Assembly (NCBI GenBank): GCA_963813415.1
Contig: CAWEYW010000002.1
Location: 186,001 to 250,000, forward strand
DNA length: 64,000 nucleotides
From: CAIWHR01 sp963813415
GTDB taxonomy: Bacteria; Pseudomonadota; Gammaproteobacteria; Burkholderiales; Casimicrobiaceae
Reading direction: 5' to 3'
Made by a program: the position numbers and the translations under genes
Shown here: positions 36,431 to 44,124 of the stretch, piece after piece
Position numbering within the stretch: position 1 is the stretch's first letter
How the letters are laid out: each line of letters begins with the position of its first letter
Notes under the pieces: generated by a model
What the model was told of the DNA's origin: nothing
Databases searched by the model: none
The model's input: only the letters and a program-made list of their open reading frames with translations

Positions 36431-37375
36431 TCACGCCCGCTTGCGGGTCCGCGTAGTCTTCTGCGTTGCAGCCGGATGCTCCTCGTGCGCGTGCCGCGCG
36501 CTCGCACGCGTCGAGCTGCTGGTCTTCGCCGCAGCGGCAGCACGGCGCGTCCCGCCGTGGCCGGAGGCCGGTCCCTTGCCTTTTTCCTTGAGGCTGTTCT
36601 GCAGCAGCGCGACCAGATCGACCACCTTGGCGCTCGGCCGCACTTCGGTGTCCTTCGACGGCTCGGGCACGACTTCCGTCTCGCCGGCCGCGACTTTCTC
36701 CTCCACGCGCGCCAGCAGGTCCTCGCGATAGGTATCGTGGTATTGCTCGGGCTTCCAGTCCTCCGCCATGCTCTCGACGAGTTTCAGTGCCATGTCGACT
36801 TCCTTCTCGCTCACGCCTGCTTGCTTGAGCGACGCCGAGGGTAGAGCGAAGCCGGCGGTATCGCGGATCTCGTCGGCATAGCGCAGGGTGTTGAGCAGCA
36901 GCAGGTCGCCCAACGGCAGCACGGCCGCCAGGTGCTGCTTGGTCGCGATGACCACGGTCGCCACCGCCGCGCGGTTCGCGCGCTTCATGGTCTCGCGCAG
37001 CAAGGCATAGGCCTTCTCCCCGCGCTTGCCCGGCACGAGGTAGTAAGGGGTCTCGAAGTACAGCGGCGGGATCTGCTCGCGCTCGACGAACGCGAGAATC
37101 TCCACCGTTTGCGTCGCCGTCGGGTTCGCGCGCTTGAAGTCCTCCGCACCGAGCACGACGTAGCGGCCATGCTCGTACTCGTAACCCTTGACGATCTCGT
37201 CCTTCGGTACCTCCTTGTCGGTGCTCTTGTTGTAGCGCTTGTACCCGACCGGGTCCATCGTGCGCTTGTCGAGCCACGTCAGGTCGAGCGAGTGCGATTG
37301 CGCGGCCGGATACAGCTCGACCGGGACGTTCACGAGCCCGAAGGAAATTGCGCCCTTCCACAATGCACGTGGCAT
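36431..37375 (-). CDS. ku: Non-homologous end-joining protein Ku
   Basis: The 314-residue protein is a bacterial Ku homodimer subunit that encircles DNA ends and recruits LigD. It begins MPRALWKGAISFGLVNVPVE and contains YEYEHGRYVVLGAEDFKRAN and the FETPYYLVPGKRGEKAYALL core. A Lys/Ala/Arg-rich C-terminal tail (residues about 262-314) is typical of proteobacterial Ku. It is first in the minus-strand operon Ku - phosphoesterase - polymerase. Confidence 0.95.
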   Translation of the reverse strand: MPRALWKGAISFGLVNVPVELYPAAQSHSLDLTWLDKRTMDPVGYKRYNKSTDKEVPKDEIVKGYEYEHGRYVVLGAEDFKRANPTATQTVEILAFVEREQIPPLYFETPYYLVPGKRGEKAYALLRETMKRANRAAVATVVIATKQHLAAVLPLGDLLLLNTLRYADEIRDTAGFALPSASLKQAGVSEKEVDMALKLVESMAEDWKPEQYHDTYREDLLARVEEKVAAGETEVVPEPSKDTEVRPSAKVVDLVALLQNSLKEKGKGPASGHGGTRRAAAAAKTSSSTRASARHAHEEHPAATQKTTRTRKRA

Positions 37376-37567
37376 ATCGCCTCCGCAAATTACAAGTGTC
37401 CTGGTAAGGCTTGCATGCGTTGTCGCCGCCAGCCCCCGGAACGGCGATTCGAGCAGGAAGCATGCCGTGATGCGGCAGCGTCAGTTCCCGTGCGTTCGTA
37501 ACGGGGTCAGTTTCAGTCAACCGGCGTTCGTCGCAGTCCCTCTCCAATCAGCAGCAGCCTGTCCGGG

Positions 37568-38323
37568 TCAGCGTTCGCGCAGCCAGCGCTCGAGGTCGTC
37601 GCTGCCACCGAGGTGCCGTCCGTCGACGAACACCTGCGGCGTGGTCGGCTTGTCGGAAACCGCGCGCAGCATGCGTGGCGTGGCGTCGACCGATTCATAC
37701 GCCAGCCCACGCTCGTCCAGCATCCGGCGGGCCTTCGCGCAGTACTGGCAGCCCGGCTTCGTCAGCATGAAGATGTCGGGGGGCACGTCCTGGATGGGCA
37801 CCAGGTCGCGGAGGACCGTATCGGCGTCCGACACCGTATAGGGGTCGCCGGGCTCGTCCGGCTCGACGTAGCCTTTCGTGATGGCGCCGTTCTCGACCAG
37901 CATCGCATAGCGCCACGACCGCTCACCCAGGCAATCGTCACGCTTGTCGACCAGCATGCCCATCGCGCGGGTGAAATCGCCGTTGCCGTCCGCCACGAAG
38001 GTAATGCGGTCCGCATGCTGCTCGCGCTGCCATGCTTCCATGACGTAGGGATCGTTGACGGCCACGCAAAGGATGTCGTCGATGCCGTGCTGATGGAACA
38101 CCGGCGCGAGCTCGTTGAACCGCGGCACGTGCGCGGTAGAGCACGTGGGCGTGAACGCCCCCGGCAACGAGAAGACGACCACCTTGCGTCCGGCGAAGAG
38201 CTCCTCCGTGCCAACCTCCTCCCACTCGCCATTGCGGCGGACCTTCACCCGGACGTCCGGGATGCGGCGTCCTTCCAGGCGGCGCTGCGCCGGACTGCGC
38301 TGCAACACGGCATCGTCATTCAT
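37568..38323 (-). CDS. Peroxiredoxin-glutaredoxin hybrid (Prx5/Grx)
   Basis: The 251-residue protein joins a Prx5-type peroxiredoxin (peroxidatic Cys61 in LPGAFTPTCSTAHVP) to a C-terminal glutaredoxin (residues about 170-251, CxxC in TKPGCQYCAKARRML; later TTPQVFVDGRHLGGSDDLE). Such hybrids reduce hydrogen peroxide and alkyl peroxides with glutathione through the built-in glutaredoxin. The ATG at 38323 overlaps the end of the SpeD-like gene by 8 bp; they are probably co-translated. Confidence 0.92.
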   Translation of the reverse strand: MNDDAVLQRSPAQRRLEGRRIPDVRVKVRRNGEWEEVGTEELFAGRKVVVFSLPGAFTPTCSTAHVPRFNELAPVFHQHGIDDILCVAVNDPYVMEAWQREQHADRITFVADGNGDFTRAMGMLVDKRDDCLGERSWRYAMLVENGAITKGYVEPDEPGDPYTVSDADTVLRDLVPIQDVPPDIFMLTKPGCQYCAKARRMLDERGLAYESVDATPRMLRAVSDKPTTPQVFVDGRHLGGSDDLERWLRER

Positions 38324-38747
38324 TGCACTCTCCCACGCCGCGACTGATTTCCGAGGCATTGACCCAGACCGGCCGCAGCACCTGGCGCAGGTTCGCGAGA
38401 AACCCTGCGGCGCGCTCGCGCGTGCCGGGGCTCAGGTGACAGGCGTAGAAGTCCACGGCGACGAAGCCCGTATCGGGCCATGTGTGAATGGCGATGTGCG
38501 CATCCGCCATGAGAATGGTGCCGACCACGCCATTCGGCTGGAACTGCTGGAACAGCGACGAGACGACGTCGAACCCAGCCTCGCGCGCGAGCTGCACGCC
38601 GACCTGCCGCAGGTGCTCGGCGCGCTTGAGCGAGTCGGTGCGAGGACAGCCGTACCATTCGCCCATGAAGTGCAGGCCCTGCACGGGCGATCGCGTCCGC
38701 AGGTGCACGACATTGTCTGCATGGGCGGCGGCAACAGCGGATTTCAT
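38316..38747 (-). CDS. SpeD (S-adenosylmethionine decarboxylase) homologue lacking the processing serine
   Basis: The 143-residue protein aligns with class 1B SpeD over its length. VQGLHFMGEWYGC is the N-terminal strand, VVSSLFQQFQPNGVVGTILM follows, and MADAHIAIHTWPDTGFVAVD is the active-site region. Active SpeD needs ESH at the cleavage site so that Ser becomes the pyruvoyl cofactor. Here it is ADAH, with Ala at residue 83, and the second conserved Ser (in GVSG) is Val. The His in IHT and the Cys in FYAC remain. It should not self-process, so decarboxylation is unlikely. The ATG at 38747 has GGGGGA upstream. Confidence 0.85.
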   Translation of the reverse strand: MKSAVAAAHADNVVHLRTRSPVQGLHFMGEWYGCPRTDSLKRAEHLRQVGVQLAREAGFDVVSSLFQQFQPNGVVGTILMADAHIAIHTWPDTGFVAVDFYACHLSPGTRERAAGFLANLRQVLRPVWVNASEISRGVGECNE

Positions 38748-39038
38748 GCGGATGTCCCCCACATGGATATAGGTTGGATCATGATGCTTCCTTCATCGCC
38801 AGGCGGACTTGGACACGTGCCTCCACCCAGGCGTTGCACGGGCAGGCCTCCGGAAGGGCTTGACGGTTAGCTTGGGCCGGAATTTTTTTCACGCAGTGGT
38901 TCCCTTTGCCGACCGAGGCAACGTTGGACCGGGCTTTTGCAGGGGTTTGTACCGATCGGCTGGACATCTGCATAATCCATGCCTTGCGCGACCCCGCCTG
39001 TCCAGGCGAGCGCGCGGTTCGGAAGGTGTGTGCGCCCC

Positions 39039-39932
39039 ATGACGCTCAATCCGCTGGTCTGGATCGGCCTCGCCGGCATCGACGAGGACGACAATCCCCG
39101 CGCGCGGCTGTGGCAGCAGCGGCTGCACCGGCTGATGATCGGCGTCGCCCTGCTCGCGCTGCCAGCCTACCTTCTCGACACCCTGGGGACGCACCCAGCG
39201 ATGCAGCGTCTGGCCACGATGCTCGATGGCGTGATCTTCCTCGCGTTCCTGTTCGAGACACTGTGGATGCTGTATGTCACGAGCTTTCGGTTCCGCTACC
39301 TGCTCGAGAACTGGCTGAACGTGGTGATTCTGGTCGGCGCCGGTGCAAGTGCATTCGGTGCGGCGACGGACTGGGTGGTGCTGCTGCGGGTGGCGCGGGT
39401 GGCGGTCGGCAGCCTCGTGCTGGTCCGCGCGCTGTCCGAGTTCCGCGTGGTGTTCACGCGCCGTGGCGCACCGTTGCTCGTTGGCGCCGCGTGCCTGGTG
39501 ATGCTGGGCGGAGGCGGCATGCTGTACTGGCTCGAGCCGACCATCGACAATTACTGGGATGGCCTGTGGCTCGCGTTCGTCACCGGCACGACGATCGGCT
39601 ACGGCGACTTCGTGCCCACCACGGCCGCCGCACGGGTGTTCGCGGCGTGCATCAGCGTCCTGGGTGTCGCCCTGATGACGCTCTTCACCGCCAACCTCGT
39701 GGCGATTTTCCTCGGCCGCAACGACGACCACGGAGCCGGCGAGGCCCTCGCGCCCATACGCCAGGATCTCGAGCGTTACCTGCTCGAATCACGCGATCGC
39801 TGGAGCGTGCTGGAAAGCGAGGTCCGTGCACTGCGCAACGACATCGCGGCCCTGCGCGGGGATCTTCGCGCGGGCGCGGCGGGAAACGCAACGACGAAAC
39901 TACCGGCGCGCTCCGAAGGTCCTACCGCATGA
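39039..39932 (+). CDS. Voltage-gated-type potassium channel
   Basis: The 297-residue protein has about six hydrophobic segments. The region around LLRVARVAVGSLVLVRALSE resembles a voltage-sensor S4 with spaced arginines. The pore loop TGTTIGYGDFVPTT contains the K+ selectivity filter TIGYGD and is followed by the S6 helix. A coiled-coil-like tail (LERYLLESRDRWSVLESEVR and onward) ends the protein. The start is MTLNPLVWIG at 39039. It shares its strand with SirB2 and the HHE protein downstream. Confidence 0.88.
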   Translation: MTLNPLVWIGLAGIDEDDNPRARLWQQRLHRLMIGVALLALPAYLLDTLGTHPAMQRLATMLDGVIFLAFLFETLWMLYVTSFRFRYLLENWLNVVILVGAGASAFGAATDWVVLLRVARVAVGSLVLVRALSEFRVVFTRRGAPLLVGAACLVMLGGGGMLYWLEPTIDNYWDGLWLAFVTGTTIGYGDFVPTTAAARVFAACISVLGVALMTLFTANLVAIFLGRNDDHGAGEALAPIRQDLERYLLESRDRWSVLESEVRALRNDIAALRGDLRAGAAGNATTKLPARSEGPTA

Positions 39933-39987
39933 ACATGAAACTGCCCCGTCGCTGCGTGCCGTGCCCACCGCGCGGTGCGGGCCGGTG

Positions 39988-40368
39988 ATGCTCGACTACC
40001 TCGCCGTGCGCCAGGTGCACGTCGGCGCGGCGGGGCTCTCACTCGCACTGTTCATCTGGCGCGGTGCGCGTGTGCTGCGCGATCCCGGCACGCGGCTGCC
40101 GCGATGGTCGCGCGTGGTACCGCACGTGGTGGATACGGTGCTGCTGGTCAGCGCACTTTGGCTCGCCTTCCAGCTCGGGGCCGGCACGCGCGGATGGCTG
40201 GCGCCGAAGATCGCGGGCGTGGTGCTGTATATCGTACTTGCCAGCATCGCGCTCAAACGCGCAAGACGCGCACCGGCACGCCTGGGCGCATTCATCGCCG
40301 CACTCCTCGCGTTCACGTACGTCGTCAGTGTCGCGGTCACCAAATCACCTTCCGGATGGTTCACATGA
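39988..40368 (+). CDS. SirB2-family membrane protein
   Basis: The 126-residue protein has four hydrophobic segments and the SirB features RQVHVGAAGLSLALFIWRGA, RVVPHVVDTVLLVSALWLAF and WLAPKIAGVVLYIVLASIAL. Its biochemical role is unknown; relatives are called SirB2 after a Salmonella invasion regulator locus. The stop overlaps the start of the HHE protein gene (ATGA), so the two are likely co-translated. Confidence 0.85.
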   Translation: MLDYLAVRQVHVGAAGLSLALFIWRGARVLRDPGTRLPRWSRVVPHVVDTVLLVSALWLAFQLGAGTRGWLAPKIAGVVLYIVLASIALKRARRAPARLGAFIAALLAFTYVVSVAVTKSPSGWFT

Positions 40369-40925
40369 TCAATGCCAGCTTTCTCGCCGGACACACGGCA
40401 CCCGGGTTCGATGCGCCGCTCGAGATGCTGCGCGCCTGCCATCGGCGCATCGAGAAGCAGCTCGCTACCCTCGCGCGCCTCGAGCGCCACCTGCCGGAGC
40501 ATGGCTGCGATGACGATGCGCGTGCGGCGGCGCGAGGCATCATGCGTTACTTCGATACCGCCGCCGTGAACCATCATGCGGACGAGGAGCAGAGCGTGTT
40601 TCCGCGCCTGGTTGCGGCATGCGGCGACGAAGCTGCACAGATCGTTGCGCGGCTCGAGTCCGAACACGAAGTGCTGGCGACGTTATGGGCGCGCCTGCGA
40701 CCGCTGCTCGCCGGCATTGCGGTTGGCGCGCGCGCCAACCTGTCACCGCACGACGTCGTGGAAGTCCGCGAAGCCTACGAGCGCCACATTGCCGTGGAGG
40801 AGACGCAGCTCCTTCCACTCGCCGAGCGTACCTTCGACCGCGCGACCCTCGACGTGATCGGCCAGGAGATGGCAGCGCGGCGCAACGTGGACGTCAGCGC
40901 GGCCAGGGAGAGGCTCGGCCCGTGA
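40365..40925 (+). CDS. Hemerythrin HHE-domain protein
   Basis: The 186-residue protein is a stand-alone HHE cation-binding domain. Putative di-iron ligands lie in EMLRACHRRIEKQLATL, TAAVNHHADEEQSVFPRLVA, LESEHEVLATLWARL and EAYERHIAVEETQLLPLAE. It could bind or detoxify NO or oxygen, or help iron-sulfur repair, but the role is not fixed by sequence. ATG at 40365 overlaps the SirB2 stop; an ATG three codons upstream is in frame. Confidence 0.88.
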   Translation: MINASFLAGHTAPGFDAPLEMLRACHRRIEKQLATLARLERHLPEHGCDDDARAAARGIMRYFDTAAVNHHADEEQSVFPRLVAACGDEAAQIVARLESEHEVLATLWARLRPLLAGIAVGARANLSPHDVVEVREAYERHIAVEETQLLPLAERTFDRATLDVIGQEMAARRNVDVSAARERLGP

Positions 40926-40953
40926 CCCCACGGGGCACGATCAGGATTGCATC

Positions 40954-41568
40954 GTGGCCACCAGGACCAGCGACGTATCTGCCGATCTGCAGCAAACGTT
41001 GGCCGAGCTGCGCGAGGGCATGGAAAAGTGCCACGGTTGCGACCTGTGGAAGAACGCCACGCAGGTCGTGCCCGGCGAGGGCGACCAGCGTGCGCGCATC
41101 ATGCTGGTTGGCGAGCAGCCCGGTGATCAGGAGGACCTCGAAGGCCATCCGTTCATCGGGCCCGCCGGGAAGCTTCTCGATCGCGCACTCGCCGAAGCCG
41201 GCGTCGACCGGGCCCACGTGTTCGTCACCAACGCGGTGAAGCACTTCTCATGGGAGCCGCGCGGCAAGCGACGCATCCACAAGAAGCCCACGGTGCGGCA
41301 GGTTGCGGCCTGCGTCGCGTGGCTGCATGCCGAGATCCGCCTGGTGCGCCCGCGTATCGTCGTGTGCCTCGGCGCAACCGCTGCGCAGGCGCTCCTCGGA
41401 CCGAAGGTGAAGGTCACCGAGGCACGCGGACAGTTCGTGGCCAGCGAGTTGCCGGCGCGCGTGCTCGTGACCGTACACCCGTCGTCGATCCTGCGCGGGG
41501 CGCCGGAAGACCGGGCGCAGAATTTCACGCGCTTCGTTGCCGACCTGAAGCAGCTCGCGGCGTCCTGA
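40954..41568 (+). CDS. udgX: Uracil-DNA glycosylase UdgX (covalent-trapping type)
   Basis: The 204-residue protein matches UdgX. It has the iron-sulfur cysteines starting EKCHGCDLWKNATQVV, the LVGEQPGDQEDLEGHPFIGP catalytic motif, and the signature loop GKRRIHKKPT with the nucleophilic His at about residue 109. The C-terminus has TVHPSSILRGAPEDRA. UdgX removes uracil and stays covalently attached to the abasic site through that His, unlike type 4 enzymes. It starts GTG at 40954 soon after the HHE protein and ends 16 bp before a convergent SDR gene. Confidence 0.93.
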   Translation: MATRTSDVSADLQQTLAELREGMEKCHGCDLWKNATQVVPGEGDQRARIMLVGEQPGDQEDLEGHPFIGPAGKLLDRALAEAGVDRAHVFVTNAVKHFSWEPRGKRRIHKKPTVRQVAACVAWLHAEIRLVRPRIVVCLGATAAQALLGPKVKVTEARGQFVASELPARVLVTVHPSSILRGAPEDRAQNFTRFVADLKQLAAS

Positions 41569-41584
41569 AGGCCGCCCGCCGCGC

Positions 41585-42334
41585 CTACGCCGCCATGGTC
41601 ATGCCGCCATCGGCCGCAAGCACCTGTCCGGTCACGTAGCTCGCGGCATCCGACGCAAAGAACACGAACACCGGGGCGATCTCGTCAGGATCGGCCCAGC
41701 GGCCCATCGGAATGCGCTCCAGGTAGCGCTCCTTGAAGCGCGGATCCGTGCGGATCGTCTCGGTCATCGGCGTCGCCGCACCCGGCGCCACCGCGTTCAC
41801 CGTGATGCGATAACGCGCGAGCTCGCGGGCTGCCGACCGGGTGAAGCCGAGGACCGCCGCTTTCGCCGAGCTGTAGTTGATCTGACCGACCGTGCCAAGT
41901 ATCCCCGCGGTCGAGGTCACGTTGATGACGCGGCCCCACTGCCGTTCCATCATCCCGGGCACCACCGCCTGCAGGCAATGGAAGCTGCCGGTGAGATGCA
42001 CGTCGAGCACCGCGCGCCATTGCTCGACATCCATCTTGTGCAGCATCGCGGGGCGGGTGATGCCGGCGTTGTTGACCAGAACATCGATCCGGCCGTATTG
42101 CGCCTGCACCGCGGCCACCATGCGCTCGACCTCGTCACGTTGCGCAACATTGCAGGCGACCCCCATCGCGGCCGCGCCGGCGCCACGCAGGGCGGCCGCA
42201 ACCGCATCCGCGCGCTCCTGCGCGAGGTCCACCACCGCCACGCTGGCGCCTGCTTCCGCGAAGGCGCGCGCGACCGCCGCGCCGATGCCTTGTGCCGCGC
42301 CCGTGACCACCGCGATCCTGCCCTTCAGCTGCAT
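41585..42334 (-). CDS. Short-chain dehydrogenase/reductase (FabG/PhaB-like)
   Basis: The 249-residue SDR has the NAD(P) motif VVTGAAQGIGAAVARAF and the NNAG strand. Catalytic Ser is in VTSTAGILG and Tyr-x3-Lys in INYSSAKAAV. VAPGAATPMTETI follows. It resembles 3-oxoacyl-ACP or acetoacetyl-CoA reductases; the exact substrate is not deducible. The start at 42334 (MQLKGRIAVVTG) has GAGGAG about 10 bp upstream. It lies beside the aromatic catabolic island and may work on a CoA intermediate or on polyhydroxyalkanoate. Confidence 0.85.
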   Translation of the reverse strand: MQLKGRIAVVTGAAQGIGAAVARAFAEAGASVAVVDLAQERADAVAAALRGAGAAAMGVACNVAQRDEVERMVAAVQAQYGRIDVLVNNAGITRPAMLHKMDVEQWRAVLDVHLTGSFHCLQAVVPGMMERQWGRVINVTSTAGILGTVGQINYSSAKAAVLGFTRSAARELARYRITVNAVAPGAATPMTETIRTDPRFKERYLERIPMGRWADPDEIAPVFVFFASDAASYVTGQVLAADGGMTMAA

Positions 42335-42495
42335 TGCGTGCACTCCTCGACATGCCCGCGCCGTGCTGGCGCAGCATCCATGAGCGGTCGGCACCGTCCG
42401 CGCCGGCCTGCGTGGCAATGTGCGCCTGTCGAGCGTCGCCGCCGTTGATGCCCGTCAAGGAGCCGACGACGGCAGCACACACATGCGGGGCCGCA

Positions 42496-42969
42496 TCAGC
42501 GCGACTTCGCCGGCGCGCTGCCGGTTGCGCCTTTGGCATGCGCGTCGCCCGCGACAGCCTTTTCGCGCTGGCGCGCCATCAGCCGGAGCATAGTGGCGAT
42601 GGTGATGCTGCTGAAGGTGGCTTTGGCGATGTCGTCGATCTCCGACAGCACTGTGAACAAGGCACGGCCGGCCGCGGTGCGCTCCCCGACGTCGGGGCCG
42701 CCTGCATGCGGACCAAGCTCCTCGAAGCGCTCGATGACGTCGAGCAGCGTGAGGCGCCGGGCATTCGCGGCAAAGCGGTAGCCGCCCCCGACGCCGCGCG
42801 CCGAGTCGAGGATGCCGACGCGGGCAAGCTCGCTCAGCACCTTGGCGAGGTGGTGCGGCGACACTCCGTACTTCACCGCAATCTCCGCCGCGGCGACGTG
42901 GCGCGTCGGGTCCGCCGCCGACTCGAGCACGCTGTACAACGCCAGCGACGTGTTCTTCTGCAGCTTCAA
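42496..42969 (-). CDS. Rrf2-family transcriptional regulator without cysteines
   Basis: The 157-residue protein has the Rrf2 winged-helix start MKLQKNTSLALYSVLESAAD, the recognition region VSPHHLAKVLSELARVGIL and DSARGVGGGYRFAANARRLT. IscR/NsrR-type members carry three cysteines for a [2Fe-2S] cluster; this one has none, so it cannot sense through such a cluster in the usual way. BadM of Rhodopseudomonas palustris, an Rrf2 member, represses benzoyl-CoA reductase genes. The TTG start overlaps the stop of the GNAT gene upstream. It may bind the palindrome at 43515 (inference). Confidence 0.85.
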   Translation of the reverse strand: MKLQKNTSLALYSVLESAADPTRHVAAAEIAVKYGVSPHHLAKVLSELARVGILDSARGVGGGYRFAANARRLTLLDVIERFEELGPHAGGPDVGERTAAGRALFTVLSEIDDIAKATFSSITIATMLRLMARQREKAVAGDAHAKGATGSAPAKSR

Positions 42970-43496
42970 CCGGATTGCTCGAGCGCCATCTCGAGCGGGA
43001 TGAAGCGGCCGGCCATCATGCCCTGGCTGCGGAAGAACGACAGCACCAGGCGGTTCTCGGGCGCAAGCATCGTGCGCACCGTGCGCACACCCGCCTTCCG
43101 GAACCCCGCACAGATCGCTTCCAGCAGTTTCGCGGCCACGCCGGCCAGGCGCGCACCCGGCGCCACGTCGATGGCAAAGACCCAGCCGCAGGGCGGTGAA
43201 CCGAATTCCCAGTCGCGGATCTCGCCGATGATAAAACCGACCACGCGGTCGCCGGCCGCCGCGACCAGGAACTGGCGGCCGTGCGTGTCGTCGCGGCCGT
43301 AGCGACGGTGAATCGTCTCCCAGTAGGCGCGCTTTTCGATGCCGGTGACGCTGGCATCGATCGCGATCACGTCGTCGAGATCGCGCCGCCGGACCGGCCT
43401 CACCTGCACCTCCGGTCGTGCGACCCGTGGCCGCGCACGGCGCGGAGCGGCTTTGCCTGGCGCAATCGCCTTCTCGCCCCTCAAAGCGTGATCCAC
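42966..43496 (-). CDS. GNAT-family N-acetyltransferase
   Basis: The protein has up to 176 residues. A short GNAT domain begins at VQVRPVRRRDLDDVIAIDAS, and the acetyl-CoA loop lies in FAIDVAPGARLAGVAAKLLE. ENRLVLSFFRSQGMMAGRFI is the C-terminal motif. The GTG at 43496 gives 30 extra low-complexity residues; a GTG at the VQVRPV position is an alternative start. It is coupled to the Rrf2 regulator downstream. In R. palustris, the GNAT enzymes Pat and KatA acetylate aryl-CoA ligases, which makes a role in this island plausible. Confidence 0.8.
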   Translation of the reverse strand: MDHALRGEKAIAPGKAAPRRARPRVARPEVQVRPVRRRDLDDVIAIDASVTGIEKRAYWETIHRRYGRDDTHGRQFLVAAAGDRVVGFIIGEIRDWEFGSPPCGWVFAIDVAPGARLAGVAAKLLEAICAGFRKAGVRTVRTMLAPENRLVLSFFRSQGMMAGRFIPLEMALEQSG

Positions 43497-43501
43497 ATCA
43501 A
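43488..43501. promoter_or_regulatory. FNR/CRP-type box between divergent genes
   Basis: GTGAT-CCAC-ATCAA matches nine of ten positions of the FNR/ANR consensus TTGAT-N4-ATCAA. It overlaps the putative GTG start of the GNAT gene, suggesting repression of that gene or a downstream start, and lies 160 bp upstream of the thioesterase start. Confidence 0.6.
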
Positions 43502-43514
43502 GTTGGATTCCAGC

Positions 43515-43530
43515 ATTCCGGTACCAGAAT
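43515..43530. promoter_or_regulatory. 16-bp palindrome ATTCCGGTACCAGAAT
   Basis: A nearly perfect palindrome (one mismatch), 13 bp from the FNR-type box in the divergent intergenic region. The half site ATTCTGGTAC recurs at 57586-57595 in front of the HHE gene. Confidence 0.5.
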
Positions 43531-43661
43531 GGCCCAAGGCGTCATGGCGGCGATTCTAAGCGCAAATCCGGCGGCCGGGGACGAGCGTGCAACGGATCGC
43601 ACCCTTCCGGCGCTACGCACCGCAACCGCGCCCGCACCGCCTGCAGCGCCCGAGGAGGAAC

Positions 43662-44069
43662 ATGCAATCCACGCTTGCCGCCGGACTCCAATCCGTCGTA
43701 CTCATCACGATCGATCGCGATCGCACCATCGGCTTCATGGGTGAGGCTGCGCGCGTGTACGCGACGCCGATGCTCGTGCGCGACATCGAGGTTGCGTGCC
43801 GCGATCTTCTGTTGCAGCACCTCGACCCGGGCGAGGACTCGGTAGGAACCCGCGTCGAGCTTGACCATCTCGCGCCGACGCTGCTCGGCATGCGCGTCGA
43901 GCTCACGGTGCGCATCCTCGAGGTCAAGGGGCGCGCCGTCACGTTCGAGGTGAGCGGCAAGGACAACGTCGATCCCATCTGCCGCGGACACCACCACCGG
44001 TTCATCGTGGACGTGAAGGGCACCGAAGCGCGCCTCGCCGCCAAGGCGCAGAAGGCCGGGATTGCATGA
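43662..44069 (+). CDS. Hotdog-fold thioesterase (FlK-like)
   Basis: The 135-residue protein fits the fluoroacetyl-CoA-thioesterase-like hotdog family: TPMLVRDIEVACRDLLLQHL, then the GTRVELDHLAPTLLGMRVEL segment with the H-x-A-P-T-x-x-G pattern, and HHHRFIVDVKGTEARLAAKA. It probably cleaves acyl-CoA, perhaps an aryl-CoA dead-end. The ATG at 43662 has GGAGGAAC upstream; it is preferred over one 25 codons earlier. It is followed 55 bp later by the PadB-like gene and heads the long plus-strand series. Confidence 0.72.
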   Translation: MQSTLAAGLQSVVLITIDRDRTIGFMGEAARVYATPMLVRDIEVACRDLLLQHLDPGEDSVGTRVELDHLAPTLLGMRVELTVRILEVKGRAVTFEVSGKDNVDPICRGHHHRFIVDVKGTEARLAAKAQKAGIA

Positions 44070-44124
44070 ACGCCGCTCGCAGCGCAAACGCGATGCCGGA
44101 CCGGCGGGTTGCGCGGAGGATGTG

